Source: JBEIFW01 sp044370695
GTDB taxonomy: Bacteria; Actinomycetota; Acidimicrobiia; Acidimicrobiales; Ilumatobacteraceae
Length of the DNA: 22,386 nucleotides
Assembly: GCA_044370695.1 (NCBI GenBank)
Contig: JBILVB010000048.1
Coordinates: 1-22,386, forward strand
Direction: 5' to 3'
Positions within the stretch are counted from its first letter, which is position 1, and the number at the start of each line of letters is the position of its first letter. Position numbers and translations under genes: made by a program. Shown piece after piece: positions 22,358 through 22,386 of the stretch. The notes under the pieces were generated by a model that was not told the DNA's origin, did not search any database, and was given only the letters and a program-made list of their open reading frames with translations.

Positions 22358-22386
22358 GCCAGCACCAGACCGGCGGCGCCCACGAG

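Overview
This window is about 22.4 kb of GC-rich DNA (roughly 70% G+C by eye). It is almost wholly coded on the minus strand and holds the division and cell wall (dcw) gene cluster of a high-GC Gram-positive bacterium. SepF and DivIVA are present, FtsA is absent from the cluster, MurE carries the DNPR motif of meso-diaminopimelate-adding enzymes, and IleRS is of the HYGH type. Together these indicate Actinomycetota. A deep-branching group such as Acidimicrobiia is my guess, not a proof.

Layout, read in the direction of transcription from right to left. (1) 22064-22357, plus strand: a small DUF1330-like protein. It is divergent from the rest across a 127-bp gap that carries six tandem 13-bp repeats. 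(2) 21936-18754, minus strand: a tightly packed accessory operon of an acyl-CoA dehydrogenase, a 99-aa conserved-looking protein, an HNH endonuclease, a lipoate/octanoate transferase-like protein and a small lipoprotein. (3) 18753-18305: 449 bp without a convincing gene. It contains a parS-like 16-mer, a 3 x 12-bp tandem repeat and a promoter surrounded by GTGG(G) boxes that look like MraZ operators. (4) 18304-4701: mraZ, rsmH, ftsL-like, ftsI, murE, mraY, ftsW, murG, murC, murB, ftsQ and ftsZ, with a candidate 54-aa small ORF between ftsQ and ftsZ. (5) 4697-1: yggS-type PLP protein, sepF, yggT, divIVA and the start of ileS, which runs off the left edge.

The genes form one pathway. MurB and MurC make UDP-MurNAc-Ala, MurE adds meso-DAP, MraY and MurG make lipids I and II, and FtsW and FtsI polymerise and cross-link septal peptidoglycan. 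FtsL and FtsQ link the synthase to the divisome, SepF anchors the FtsZ ring to the membrane, and DivIVA marks the pole and septum. Many joints are 4-bp ATGA or GTGA overlaps, which suggests translational coupling.

Most of the window is ordinary. I did not find a clearly new system. The points most worth a second look are: the multi-box MraZ-like operator; the absence of murD and murF from an otherwise gapless cluster; the small ORF that exactly fills the ftsQ-ftsZ gap; the isolated parS-like site; the 6 x 13-bp array; and substitutions at usually conserved positions in MurG and MurC.
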